From: Pseudomonadota bacterium | GTDB taxonomy: Bacteria > Pseudomonadota > Alphaproteobacteria > Rhizobiales > Xanthobacteraceae | NCBI GenBank assembly: GCA_021823875.1 | Contig: JAKAMD010000018.1 | Coordinates: 1-19,810, forward strand | DNA length: 19,810 nucleotides | Reading direction: 5' to 3' | In this document: piece by piece, positions 1 to 8,592 of the stretch | Layout: every line of letters begins with the position of its first letter | Numbering within the stretch: the stretch's first letter is position 1 | Position numbers and translations under genes: made by a program | Notes under the pieces: model-generated | Databases searched by the model: none | The model's input: the letters and a program-made list of their open reading frames with translations, nothing else | Told to the model about the DNA's origin: nothing

Positions 1-1
1 G

Positions 2-505
2 CGCGCGCTGGCGCATGCGATCTATTCCGACACCTTCCGACCTTATCACGCGACTGACGTGCGCGGCGTCGAACTCGGCGGCGCGGTGAAGAACGTGCTG
101 GCGATCGCCGCCGGCATCGTCACCGGCCGCGAGTTGGGGGCCAGCGCCTTGGCGGCGCTCACCACGCGCGGCTTCGCCGAACTGGTGCGCTTCGGCAAGG
201 CCTGCGGCGCCAAGACCGAAACCATGATGGGCTTGTCCGGCTTGGGCGATCTGATCCTGACCTGCTCGACCCCGCAGTCGCGTAATTTCTCGCTCGGCGT
301 CACGCTCGCCAAGGGCGGGCGGGCGGATTCCACCGGCAAGCTCGCCGAAGGCGCCTTCACTGCGCCGGCGCTGTTGGAGATGGCGCGCGCAAAAAATGTC
401 GACATGCCGATCTCTACCGCCGTCGCCGCGGTGCTGGCGGAGCAGATGAGCGTGGACCGCGCCATCGAGTCGCTGCTGACACGGCCGCTGAAGGCGGAAG
501 GCTGA
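2..505 (+). CDS. gpsA: Glycerol-3-phosphate dehydrogenase [NAD(P)+], C-terminal part
   Basis: The reading frame is open from base 2 to a TGA at 503-505, so only the last 167 codons or so of the gene lie in the window; the N-terminal NAD-binding domain is outside. What is visible is the substrate-binding/catalytic helical domain. It has the family's GGAVKNVLAIAAGI stretch, whose Lys is the catalytic base, and a downstream GLSGLGDLILTCSTPQSRN segment typical of GpsA. The enzyme is cytosolic and reduces dihydroxyacetone phosphate to sn-glycerol 3-phosphate, the backbone for phospholipids. The EVE-domain gene starts 2 nt after the stop and its Shine-Dalgarno lies inside the end of gpsA, so the two are almost certainly co-transcribed. 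The first in-frame ATG at 59 region is not a start; upstream codons also read as GpsA. Confidence 0.95.
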   Translation, partial: RALAHAIYSDTFRPYHATDVRGVELGGAVKNVLAIAAGIVTGRELGASALAALTTRGFAELVRFGKACGAKTETMMGLSGLGDLILTCSTPQSRNFSLGVTLAKGGRADSTGKLAEGAFTAPALLEMARAKNVDMPISTAVAAVLAEQMSVDRAIESLLTRPLKAEG

Positions 506-507
506 CG

Positions 508-930
508 ATGGCCTACTGGCTGATCAAATCCGAGCCCGACACCTGGTCGTGGGACCAGCAGGTTAAGAAAGGCGCCAAGGGCGAAGCCTGGACCGGCGTG
601 CGCAACCATCAGGCCAAGCTCAACCTGACGAAGATGAAGAAGGGCGACCGCGCCTTCTTCTATCATTCCAATGTCGGCAAGGAGGCCGTCGGCATCGTCG
701 AGATCGTCCGCGAGCATTACCCCGATCCCACCGCCAAGCCGGGCGAGCCCTGGGTGGTGGTCGACGTGAAGGCGGTCGAGCCGCTGCCGCAGCCGGTGAC
801 GATCGCCGCGGTGAAGGCCGAACCGAAACTGAAGGCGATGATGCTGATCAACAATTCGCGTCTGTCGGTGCAGCCGGTGACCGCGGACGAATGGAAGACC
901 GTCTGCAAGATGGGCGGGCTGAAGGCGTAA
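508..930 (+). CDS. EVE domain-containing protein (THYN1-like)
   Basis: This 140-residue protein is essentially one EVE domain, a PUA-superfamily fold. Family marks are WLIKSEPDTWSW near the N-terminus (residues 4-15), WTGVRNHQAKLNL around 28-40, GDRAFFYHS at 46-54 and the C-terminal SRLSVQPVT/EW segment near 117-129. EVE domains bind modified bases in DNA or RNA in an aromatic cage; the cellular role of the free-standing bacterial form is not settled, so no specific function is claimed. Start: ATG at 508 with GGAAGG about 8 nt upstream inside gpsA. It follows gpsA by 2 nt, suggesting an operon. In many related genomes, as I recall, a small YciI-like gene sits between gpsA and this gene; none is present here. 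Confidence 0.93.
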   Translation: MAYWLIKSEPDTWSWDQQVKKGAKGEAWTGVRNHQAKLNLTKMKKGDRAFFYHSNVGKEAVGIVEIVREHYPDPTAKPGEPWVVVDVKAVEPLPQPVTIAAVKAEPKLKAMMLINNSRLSVQPVTADEWKTVCKMGGLKA

Positions 931-952
931 CGCGTCACCGCGGCGCGGCGCG

Positions 953-988
953 GCGCGTGGAATATCACGCGCGACGGCGCGACGCCGT
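953..988 (+). terminator. Tandem hairpins after the gpsA-EVE operon
   Basis: A perfect 7-bp inverted repeat (GCGCGTG at 953-959, CACGCGC at 966-972, 6-nt loop) is followed at once by a second perfect 6-bp one (ACGGCG 974-979, CGCCGT 983-988, 3-nt loop). They lie 22 nt after the EVE stop codon. There is no U-run, only TT, so termination is plausible but not certain. The rest of the 931-1192 gap is AT-richer than its surroundings (about 1080-1150) and probably holds the promoter of the next gene; no clean -35/-10 pair is visible. Confidence 0.45.
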
Positions 989-1152
989 TGCCGTAACACT
1001 ACAATTCATTTGATGTGTTGCGCAGCGCGGCCAATACCTTAGAGCCAGGTCTTAGGCAGTTCGTCTTACGCCCAAGTTCCTAATTCTACTGTCGCATTTT
1101 TGACCGTGCCGGGCTGCGGTAATTTCAAAAATATAAGTTTAGCCAAAAAATT

Positions 1153-1178
1153 GACGGCCGATGCCTTGTACGGCCGTC
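1153..1178 (+). promoter_or_regulatory. Leader stem-loop abutting the acetate transporter Shine-Dalgarno
   Basis: GACGGCCG at 1153-1160 and CGGCCGTC at 1171-1178 form a perfect 8-bp stem with a 10-nt loop. The base after the stem begins the Shine-Dalgarno GGGAAGG (1179-1185), and the ATG is 7 nt further on. A stem stacked against the ribosome-binding site could stabilise the mRNA 5' end or modulate translation. A similar arrangement precedes acs. The function is inference. Confidence 0.5.
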
Positions 1179-1192
1179 GGGAAGGATACGCC

Positions 1193-1768
1193 ATGAAATA
1201 CGCCAACCCAGCGCCGCTGGGACTCACCGGATTCGCTCTGACGACTTGGATGCTGAGCATGGTCAATGCCGGCTGGTATACCGGCGCGGGCGTGCCGCTC
1301 GTGCTGGCGACCGCCTTTGCCTTTGGCGGCACCGCGCAGTTCTTCGCCGGCCTGATGGAAATGCCGCGCGGCAATACCTTCGGCTTCGTCGCGTTCTGCT
1401 CCTATGGCGCGTTCTGGTGGGCGTTTGCGTTATTTGTCGAGTTCTTCGCCACCAAGGTGCCCGGCCAATTCGTCGCCTGGTGGCTGCTGATGTGGGGTGT
1501 GTTCACCTTCTACATGTGGATCGGCACCCTGGCGCTCAATCGCGCGGTGCAGTCGATCTTCCTGGCCTTGTGGATCACCTTCTTCCTGCTGGCGGCCGGT
1601 GATTTCATCGGCAGTGCCGCGCTGCACCATGCCGGTGGCTATGTCGGCCTCATCACCGCGATCCTGGCTTTCTATCTGGCGGCGGCCGAGGTGATCAACG
1701 AGACCCATGGCAAGGTCATCCTGCCCATCGGCGCACCGGCGCCGGCCGGCACGCCCAAGACCGCCTGA
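1193..1768 (+). CDS. satP: Acetate uptake transporter, AceTr family (GPR1/FUN34/YaaH)
   Basis: This is a 191-residue, very hydrophobic protein with about six predicted membrane helices, the normal size for bacterial SatP/YaaH. The family signature NPAPLGL is at residues 5-11, followed by the typical first helix with TGFALTTW and an NAG turn. Members are inner-membrane acetate/succinate:proton symporters or channels. Start: the ATG at 1193 has a strong Shine-Dalgarno (GGGAAGG, 7 nt spacing) and places NPAPLGL near the N-terminus as in the family; the reading frame extends upstream to 1100 but that extension has no family character. The gene lies directly upstream of acs, so acetate import and its activation to acetyl-CoA are adjacent. 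A hairpin separates the two genes, so they may be separately transcribed. The substrate is assigned by family and context only. Confidence 0.93.
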   Translation: MKYANPAPLGLTGFALTTWMLSMVNAGWYTGAGVPLVLATAFAFGGTAQFFAGLMEMPRGNTFGFVAFCSYGAFWWAFALFVEFFATKVPGQFVAWWLLMWGVFTFYMWIGTLALNRAVQSIFLALWITFFLLAAGDFIGSAALHHAGGYVGLITAILAFYLAAAEVINETHGKVILPIGAPAPAGTPKTA

Positions 1769-1777
1769 GACATTACG

Positions 1778-1803
1778 CTCCGGCGAGGCTTGCCCCGCCG
1801 GAG
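1778..1803 (+). terminator. Hairpin after the acetate transporter
   Basis: CTCCGGCG at 1778-1785 and CGCCGGAG at 1796-1803 form a perfect 8-bp stem with a 10-nt loop, 9 nt after the transporter stop codon. No U-run follows, so this may be a weak terminator or an mRNA 3'-end stabiliser between satP and acs. Confidence 0.55.
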
Positions 1804-1823
1804 TATCCCTCACCGTTGTCCCC

Positions 1824-1832
1824 TGCTAAAAT
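1824..1832 (+). promoter_or_regulatory. acs: Possible extended -10 promoter element for acs
   Basis: TGCTAAAAT matches an extended -10 element (TGn followed by TAAAAT, one mismatch from TATAAT) about 100 nt before the acs ATG and just after the preceding hairpin. No convincing -35 is present at the usual distance, which is tolerated for extended -10 promoters. It is a pattern match only. Confidence 0.25.
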
Positions 1833-1897
1833 TATCGTCTGGCGCCGCGCAAACCGCCGTGCACGACGCACATCAAGCGTGGTGACAAAGTTATGAC

Positions 1898-1917
1898 CCC
1901 GCGGCTTTCCCCGCGGG
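1898..1917 (+). promoter_or_regulatory. Leader stem-loop abutting the acs Shine-Dalgarno
   Basis: CCCGCGG at 1898-1904 and CCGCGGG at 1911-1917 form a perfect 7-bp all-GC stem with a 6-nt loop. Two nucleotides later comes the strong Shine-Dalgarno GGGAGGA (1920-1926), 7 nt from the ATG at 1934. The geometry closely copies the leader of the acetate transporter upstream. A regulatory or stabilising role is inferred. Confidence 0.5.
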
Positions 1918-1933
1918 AAGGGAGGAAGTTGCG

Positions 1934-3889
<1,956 letters not shown>

Positions 3890-3921
3890 AATTCCACCCG
3901 TAACCGCTTCATGTTCTTCCC

Positions 3922-3948
3922 GGGGCGTCCGCGATGAGCGGGCGCCCC
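3922..3948 (+). terminator. Strong hairpin terminator after acs
   Basis: An 11-bp stem, GGGGCGTCCGC at 3922-3932 with GCGGGCGCCCC at 3938-3948, has a single G-T wobble and a 5-nt loop, 32 nt after the acs stop. It lacks a U-tract, as is common for GC-rich alphaproteobacterial terminators. Between it and the next gene (3949-4110) there is a small 11-nt palindrome CGATATTATCG at 3967-3977 but no clear promoter match. Confidence 0.7.
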
Positions 3949-4110
3949 AAAATCTATCAACGCCGACGATATTATCGGTGCCGGCCGGCGCCGCGCCGAC
4001 GCCGAAATGACGGCAGCATTGATGGCCGTTTACGTTAATTCGGACTTTCGCGCGGCACAGCCTCAGTGCGCCTTATCATCCGTCTCCTTGGGGAAGGACG
4101 GGTGTTTGTC

Positions 4111-4632
4111 ATGGCGCTGGTGCTGCGAAGGTCGGCACTGTTTGTCGCGTTCGTCTTGCTGTGGGCGCTGGTGGCCACCGCCATCGCACACGCGGCAGCG
4201 CACGAGGTGGTCGTCTTCGATGGCTATCGGCCCGGCACCATCGTGGTGAAGACGCACGAGCGCCGCCTCTATCTGGTGCTCGACCGCGATCACGCGCTGC
4301 GCTTCCCGGTCGGTGTCGGACGCGCCGGCATGCAGTGGACCGGCCGGGCGCATGTGGAAGGCAAATATGTGTGGCCGGCTTGGGCGGCGCCACCGTTGAT
4401 CCGCCGCGAAAATCCGCGACTGCCCAAGGTCATTCCCGGCGGTGCGCCGAACAATCCGATGGGCGCACGCGCCCTCACCCTGCGCGGCGGCGAATACGCC
4501 ATTCACGGCACCAATCGCCCGTCATCGATCGGCCACTTCGTCTCGCACGGCTGCATCCGCATGTACAATCGCGATATCGTTCAACTCTTCCGGATGGTCC
4601 CGGTCGGGACTCCGGTGATCGTGGAACGATGA
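4111..4632 (+). CDS. L,D-transpeptidase (YkuD domain), Sec-exported
   Basis: A 173-residue protein with an N-terminal signal: two arginines, a hydrophobic core (residues 8-25) and an AHAAA-type cleavage site near 30. The rest is a YkuD catalytic domain with the motif IHGTN at 131-135 and SHGCIRMYNRD at 145-155. Cys148 is the presumed nucleophile, with His132 and His146. Such enzymes act in the periplasm, making 3-3 peptidoglycan cross-links or attaching proteins to peptidoglycan; which one cannot be told here. The start is uncertain: GGAAGGA at 4092-4098 fits the in-frame GTG at 4102 as well as the ATG at 4111 chosen here; both keep the signal peptide. A bulged hairpin (4080-4101) would pair with this Shine-Dalgarno. 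The stop overlaps the start of a paralogue by four bases. Confidence 0.92.
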   Translation: MALVLRRSALFVAFVLLWALVATAIAHAAAHEVVVFDGYRPGTIVVKTHERRLYLVLDRDHALRFPVGVGRAGMQWTGRAHVEGKYVWPAWAAPPLIRRENPRLPKVIPGGAPNNPMGARALTLRGGEYAIHGTNRPSSIGHFVSHGCIRMYNRDIVQLFRMVPVGTPVIVER

Positions 4633-5141
4633 GGATCTCACGCCGGCACTGGATCAAGGGCATCGCCGCCGGCACGTTTGCGCTCGCTTCGTCGTTCGCC
4701 GCAAAGGCCGGCCAGCTCATTGCCTTCAGCGGCTACCGGCCGGGGACCATCGTCGTCGTGACCCATCGGCGCGAGCTCTTTTTCGTGCTTCGTGGCGGCC
4801 GCGCGATTCGCTACCCGGTCGGCGTCGGCAGGGCCGGCATGGCCTGGCACGGGTTTGCGCGGGTGGCGCGCAAGGATCTGCATCCGGCGTGGAGCCCACC
4901 CGAAGACACTTGGCGCCACAACCCTTCCCTTCCGGACGTGATTCCGGGCGGCCGCGCAGACAATCCCATGGGAGCGGCAGCGCTCGGTCTCGACCGCGGC
5001 AACTACGGCATCCACGGCACCAACAATCCGGCCTCGGTCGGCTGCTTCGTCTCGCACGGCTGCATCCGCATGTACAACCGTGACATCCTCGATCTGTATC
5101 GCCACATGCCGGTGGGAACGCCGGTGGTCGTGCTGCGCTGA
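4629..5141 (+). CDS. L,D-transpeptidase (YkuD domain), Tat-like signal
   Basis: A 170-residue paralogue of the preceding gene, starting at ATGA overlapping the upstream TGA, which implies translational coupling. The N-terminus reads SRRHWIKG followed by a hydrophobic stretch and an AAKA cleavage site around residue 27. This resembles a twin-arginine motif (S/T-RR-x-F-L-K), so export may be by Tat rather than Sec. The catalytic YkuD motif is intact: IHGTN at 128-132 and SHGCIRMYNRD at 142-152, with Cys145 as presumed nucleophile plus His129 and His143. There is an extra Cys139 (VGCFVSHGC) not present in the neighbour. Shared blocks with the neighbour include GYRPGTIVV, PVGVGRAGM, VIPGG, NPMGA and MPVGTPV/VPVGTPV, showing a tandem duplication. 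The role, periplasmic peptidoglycan cross-linking or anchoring, is from family knowledge. Confidence 0.92.
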   Translation: MRISRRHWIKGIAAGTFALASSFAAKAGQLIAFSGYRPGTIVVVTHRRELFFVLRGGRAIRYPVGVGRAGMAWHGFARVARKDLHPAWSPPEDTWRHNPSLPDVIPGGRADNPMGAAALGLDRGNYGIHGTNNPASVGCFVSHGCIRMYNRDILDLYRHMPVGTPVVVLR

Positions 5142-5177
5142 CGCATTTTCGGATACATTCGCTCAGGTTCTCCCCAC

Positions 5178-5192
5178 CGGCGCTTTGCGCCG
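5178..5192 (+). terminator. Small hairpin after the L,D-transpeptidase pair
   Basis: CGGCGC TTT GCGCCG is a perfect 6-bp stem with a 3-nt loop, 36 nt after the stop of the second L,D-transpeptidase and 78 nt before rsmB. It has no adjacent U-run. It may be a weak terminator or chance in GC-rich DNA. Confidence 0.3.
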
Positions 5193-5270
5193 AAGCCAAA
5201 CTTGTGTGTACTTGGCTAAATCTTTTGGGGGCTTCGCGACCTGGACACAATTTGAGGCAAAGACTGGCGC

Positions 5271-6611
5271 ATGGCGCGTCCGCGTAGCTCTCCCCAACCA
5301 GAAGTCCCCGGCCTCGCAGCCCGCAAAATTGCGGCCGACATTCTTGACGGCGTCTTGCGCCGGCACGTGGCGCTCGACGAGCAACTTGCCGGCAAGGGCG
5401 CACATCCTGCGTTGCCTTCGCTCGCCGACCGCGACCGTGCGCTGATGCGCCGGCTTGCCGCCACCGTGCTGCGGCGGCTCGGCACCTTGCGCCATCTGCT
5501 CGGGACTTTCCTGGAGCGTGGCTTTCCGTCCGATGCGCCGCGGGTGGAGACCATCCTGCTGGTCGGGGCCGCGCAAATCCTCTGGCTCGACGTGCCCGAC
5601 CATGCTGCCGTCGATCTGTCGGTGCGGCTGGCGCAGGCCGACCGGCGGGCGGCACGCTACGCGGGCCTCGTCAATGCGGTGCTGCGCCGGGTGGCGCAGA
5701 ATCGCGCGAACCTCGCGAACAGCGATGGCCTGCGCGATACGCCCGGCTGGCTGCTCAAGCGCTGGAGCGCACATTACGGCGCCGATGCCGCGCGCGCGAT
5801 CGCGACGGCCATCAGCCATGAGCCGGCGCTCGATCTCACCGTCAAATCCGATGCTGACGGCTGGGCAGAGCACTTGCGCGGCCGCGTCTTGCCCACCGGG
5901 ACGGTTCGCACCTTGGCGCAGGGCGCCGTTCCCTTGTTGCCCGGCTTTGCCGAAGGCGCCTGGTGGGTGCAGGACGCCGCCGCGTCATTGCCGGCGCGAC
6001 TGTTGGGCGAGGTGCGCGGGCTCGCCGTCGCCGACCTGTGCGCGGCACCCGGCGGCAAGACCGCACAGCTCGCCCATGCCGGCGCCAAGGTGACCGCGGT
6101 CGACCGTTCGCCGGTACGGCTCGGTCGTATTGTAGAGAATCTCGCGCGGCTTCATCTCACCGCCGAGACCGTCGCGGCCGACGCGCTCGAATGGCAAGGC
6201 GGGCCGTTCGACGCCGTGCTGCTCGATGCCCCTTGTTCGTCCACCGGCACCATCCGCCGCCATCCCGATGTGCCCTGGCTCAAGAGCGAGGCCGATCTCG
6301 CGGTGCTCATCTCGCTGCAACAGCGCCTGCTCGACCACGCGGTTGATTTGCTCAAGCCCGGCGGGCGGCTGGTTTATTGCGTCTGTTCGCTGGAGCCGGA
6401 GGAAGGCGAGCGGCAAATCGCCGACCTGCTGGCGCGCGACAGTCGGCTTTCCCGGCTGCCGGTGGCGCCGGCAGAGGTCTGCGGCCGGGCCGAGTTCATC
6501 ACCCCCGCCGGCGAACTGCGCACCCTGCCGCAACACCTGCCCGACCCCGATCCGCGCTGGGCGGGGCTGGACGGCTTCTTCGCCGCCCGTTTGGTCCGGA
6601 ACCCGGCCTAA
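5271..6611 (+). CDS. rsmB: 16S rRNA (cytosine-C5)-methyltransferase RsmB/Fmu
   Basis: A 446-residue protein with an N-terminal NusB-like RNA-binding domain (about residues 15-145) and a C-terminal Rossmann methyltransferase domain. The SAM-binding motif DLCAAPGGKTAQLA is at 255-268. Motif IV DAPCSSTGTIRRHPDVPW is at 319-336 (Cys322), and motif VI region VYCVCSLEPEEGE at 368-380 carries the catalytic Cys372. It methylates C967 (E. coli numbering) of 16S rRNA using S-adenosylmethionine. Length is typical. Start: the ATG at 5271 gives the usual N-terminus, although the Shine-Dalgarno is weak (only GAGG about 15 nt upstream), so initiation may be inefficient. The heparinase-family gene follows after 98 nt and then purH, an order I recall from other Rhizobiales. 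Another RsmB/RsmF-type paralogue is unlikely given the NusB domain. Confidence 0.93.
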   Translation: MARPRSSPQPEVPGLAARKIAADILDGVLRRHVALDEQLAGKGAHPALPSLADRDRALMRRLAATVLRRLGTLRHLLGTFLERGFPSDAPRVETILLVGAAQILWLDVPDHAAVDLSVRLAQADRRAARYAGLVNAVLRRVAQNRANLANSDGLRDTPGWLLKRWSAHYGADAARAIATAISHEPALDLTVKSDADGWAEHLRGRVLPTGTVRTLAQGAVPLLPGFAEGAWWVQDAAASLPARLLGEVRGLAVADLCAAPGGKTAQLAHAGAKVTAVDRSPVRLGRIVENLARLHLTAETVAADALEWQGGPFDAVLLDAPCSSTGTIRRHPDVPWLKSEADLAVLISLQQRLLDHAVDLLKPGGRLVYCVCSLEPEEGERQIADLLARDSRLSRLPVAPAEVCGRAEFITPAGELRTLPQHLPDPDPRWAGLDGFFAARLVRNPA

Positions 6612-6709
6612 TTCACGGTCAGGATTGCCATATTGGCCCTGCGCCGCCCCTTCGCTATCGTGCGAGTCGCGCGCCGGCGTCGGGTCGAGCGGCAGGGGAC
6701 GAGCAATTC

Positions 6710-8464
6710 ATGATGCGGGTTTCGGTCGCGGAGCGATTGGGGCTCTCCGTGCTTATCGGGCGCCGCGCATTCCGCAGCCTGCTCGCGGCCGTGCACGCGC
6801 ATCCGCTGACGCGCTGGCGCTTCGGTTCGGCCAAGACCGACCGCATCGTGATCGCACCGCAGGACCTGCGGACCGCCGATGCCACGCGCGCGAGTGAGAT
6901 CTATGCCGGCCGTTTCGCCTTCGCGGGCAAGGTGGTCATCGCCGACCGCCACTCGCCGTTCGAAATCACGCCGCCTTCCGACGAATGGGCAAGCGAGCTG
7001 TTGAGCTTTTCCTGGCTGCGCCATCTGCGTGCCAGCGATTCCGCCATCAGCCGCGCCAATGCCCGCGCGCTGATTGACGAGTGGATCAATTTACAAGGCG
7101 GCTGGCATCCGCTCGGCTGGCGGCCCGACATCCTGTCGCGGCGCATCCTGTGCTGGCTGTCGCAGTCGCCGTTCGTTTTGGAGGATGCCGACGCGCGCTT
7201 CTATCGCCGTTTCATCCGCAGCCTGACGCGACAGGTGCGCTATCTGCGCCACGCGCTCAACGAATCGCGCGACGGCTTGCCGCGCGTGCAGGCGATGATG
7301 GCGCTCACCGAGGCCGCGCTTTGCATCCAGGGCCTGTCCGGTAGCCTGCGCGGCAGCGTGCGCCGGCTGACGGACGAATTGCGCCGGCAGATCCTGCCCG
7401 ACGGCGGGCATATCAGCCGCAATCCCGGCACTTTGATCGAACTGCTCGCCGATCTGCTGCCACTCAGGCAATTGTTCTCCGCGCGCCAATTGCAGCCGCC
7501 GGGCGCCCTCAACAACGCCATCGACCGCATGATGCCGATGTTGCGCTTCTTCCGGCACGCCGACGGCAATTTCGCGCAGTTCAATGGCATGGGGCCGACC
7601 CCGGTCGACCTGCTCGCCACCGTGCTCGCCTATGACGACGCCCGCGGCGCGCCGGTATCGAACGCACCCCATTCCGGCTATCAGCGCCTTGATGCCACCG
7701 ATGCCGCGCTGATCATGGACACCGGGCGGCCGCCGCCGGTCGGCCTCTCCCAGGAAGCGCATGCCGGCTGCCTCTCGTTCGAAATGGCGTGGCGGGCGCA
7801 GCGGCTGGTGGTCAATTGTGGCCTGCCCGCGGTCAATCGCGAGAACTGGCGGCAGGTAGCGCGCGCCACCGCCGCCCATTCCACCGTCACCTTCAACGAC
7901 AAATCCTCCTGCCGTTTCCTGGAAAGCGGCTCGCTGCGCAAGCTCCTGTTCGGCATTCCCATCGTCAGCGGCCCGCATGAGGTTTCGGTCGAGCGCGGCG
8001 AGCATGGTGGCGAGTGGCTGCGCGCCACGCATGACGGTTATGGCCCCGATTGCGGGGTGATTCACGGCCGTGCGCTCCGGTTGGCGTCCGACGGGCGCGC
8101 GCTCGACGGCGAGGACTTGTTTTCGCCAGCGCACGGTCAGGCTCTGCCAGCACGGGCAGACGATGAATTCGCCATCCGTTTCCACCTGCATCCAGCGGTT
8201 AAGGCGAGCCGGCTGGCGGACGGCTATGGCGTGCTGCTGCTGCTGCCCGACAGGGAACTGTGGACCTTCAGCAGCTACGGCGACACGGTGGAGCTCGAGG
8301 AAAGCGTCTTCCTGTCCGGTTCGGACGGGCCGCGCCGCACGGTGCAGATCGTCATTTATGGCCATGCGCGCGAAAAGCCGAAGGTCCGCTGGTCTTTCCG
8401 CCATACCCCGCCGGCGGCGCCTCCCCGCCCCAACCCGGCCGAAGAGCCTGAACTGCCGCTGTAG
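6710..8464 (+). CDS. Heparinase II/III family protein
   Basis: A protein of about 584 residues. The N-terminal half is helix-rich and fits the alpha/alpha-toroid of this fold. The C-terminal half carries Hepar_II_III marks: FNGMGPTPVDLL near 290-301, AHSTVTFNDKSS around 390, HDGYGPDCGVIHGRALRL around 440-457 and DGEDLF near 465. Characterised relatives are polysaccharide lyases, but most act on exported substrates, and no signal peptide is visible here (the N-terminus is MMRVSVAERLGL with charged residues throughout). Substrate and location are therefore unknown. Start: ATG at 6710 (or 6713) with AGGGGA 9 nt upstream; the open frame extends to 6377 but overlaps rsmB and lacks family character. 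TTGGCC at 6633 with TATCGT at 6656 (17-nt spacing) is a weak promoter candidate. The C-terminus ends in a proline-rich tail. Confidence 0.88.
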   Translation: MMRVSVAERLGLSVLIGRRAFRSLLAAVHAHPLTRWRFGSAKTDRIVIAPQDLRTADATRASEIYAGRFAFAGKVVIADRHSPFEITPPSDEWASELLSFSWLRHLRASDSAISRANARALIDEWINLQGGWHPLGWRPDILSRRILCWLSQSPFVLEDADARFYRRFIRSLTRQVRYLRHALNESRDGLPRVQAMMALTEAALCIQGLSGSLRGSVRRLTDELRRQILPDGGHISRNPGTLIELLADLLPLRQLFSARQLQPPGALNNAIDRMMPMLRFFRHADGNFAQFNGMGPTPVDLLATVLAYDDARGAPVSNAPHSGYQRLDATDAALIMDTGRPPPVGLSQEAHAGCLSFEMAWRAQRLVVNCGLPAVNRENWRQVARATAAHSTVTFNDKSSCRFLESGSLRKLLFGIPIVSGPHEVSVERGEHGGEWLRATHDGYGPDCGVIHGRALRLASDGRALDGEDLFSPAHGQALPARADDEFAIRFHLHPAVKASRLADGYGVLLLLPDRELWTFSSYGDTVELEESVFLSGSDGPRRTVQIVIYGHAREKPKVRWSFRHTPPAAPPRPNPAEEPELPL

Positions 8465-8475
8465 GAGTCCCCTGC

Positions 8476-8519
8476 CCCGGATGCGGTGCAGCACGAAGTG
8501 GTGCACCGCTGATCCAGGG
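8476..8519. repeat. Palindromic extragenic repeat, element A
   Basis: GCGGTGCAGCAC (8483-8494) and GTGGTGCACCGC (8498-8509) are 12-nt arms with one mismatch and a GAA loop, flanked by further imperfect pairing (CCCGGAT against ATCCAGGG). It starts 11 nt after the heparinase stop codon and looks like the REP-type palindromes dispersed in Bradyrhizobium-like genomes. It may also serve as a transcription terminator. Identity as a dispersed repeat is from recall, not counted in this genome. Confidence 0.6.
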
Positions 8520-8545
8520 CCGTTTCAAATTCCGCCCTTGCGAAG

Positions 8546-8592
8546 GTCCCGGGTCTGCAGCGCGTCATTTCATGCCGCGCTGCGCCCGGGAC
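8546..8592. repeat. Palindromic extragenic repeat, element B
   Basis: A bipartite stem: outer arms GTCCCGGG (8546-8553) and CCCGGGAC (8585-8592) are perfect, and inner arms GCAGCGCG (8557-8564) and CGCGCTGC (8576-8583) are perfect, with an 11-nt loop. It is immediately followed by another short palindrome, ACAAGC CGC GCTTGT at 8591-8605. It lies in the same 208-nt gap as element A, so the pair resembles a composite REP cluster between the heparinase gene and purH. Confidence 0.6.

Noticed and set aside
1100..1137. TTGACC at 1100 with TATAAG at 1132 as a sigma-70 promoter for the acetate transporter
   Set aside because: The spacing is 26 nt, far from the usual 16-18, so the pair cannot be supported as one promoter.
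1100..1192. Upstream extension of the acetate transporter frame from a codon at 1100
   Set aside because: It would pass through the leader hairpin and Shine-Dalgarno, and family members begin shortly before NPAPLGL.
4007..4249. An 80-codon frame starting in the gap before the L,D-transpeptidase
   Set aside because: It has no ribosome site, Trp/Cys/Ser-rich odd composition, and overlaps a convincing gene in another frame.
6377..6709. N-terminal extension of the heparinase frame back into rsmB
   Set aside because: It overlaps the conserved catalytic end of rsmB and is Ala/Gly/Arg-rich without family similarity; the ATG at 6710 has a good Shine-Dalgarno.
7091..8506. A 471-codon reverse-strand frame opposite the heparinase gene
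   Set aside because: Arg/Gln/Ala-rich antisense shadow with no motif; the + strand shows heparinase II/III family motifs.
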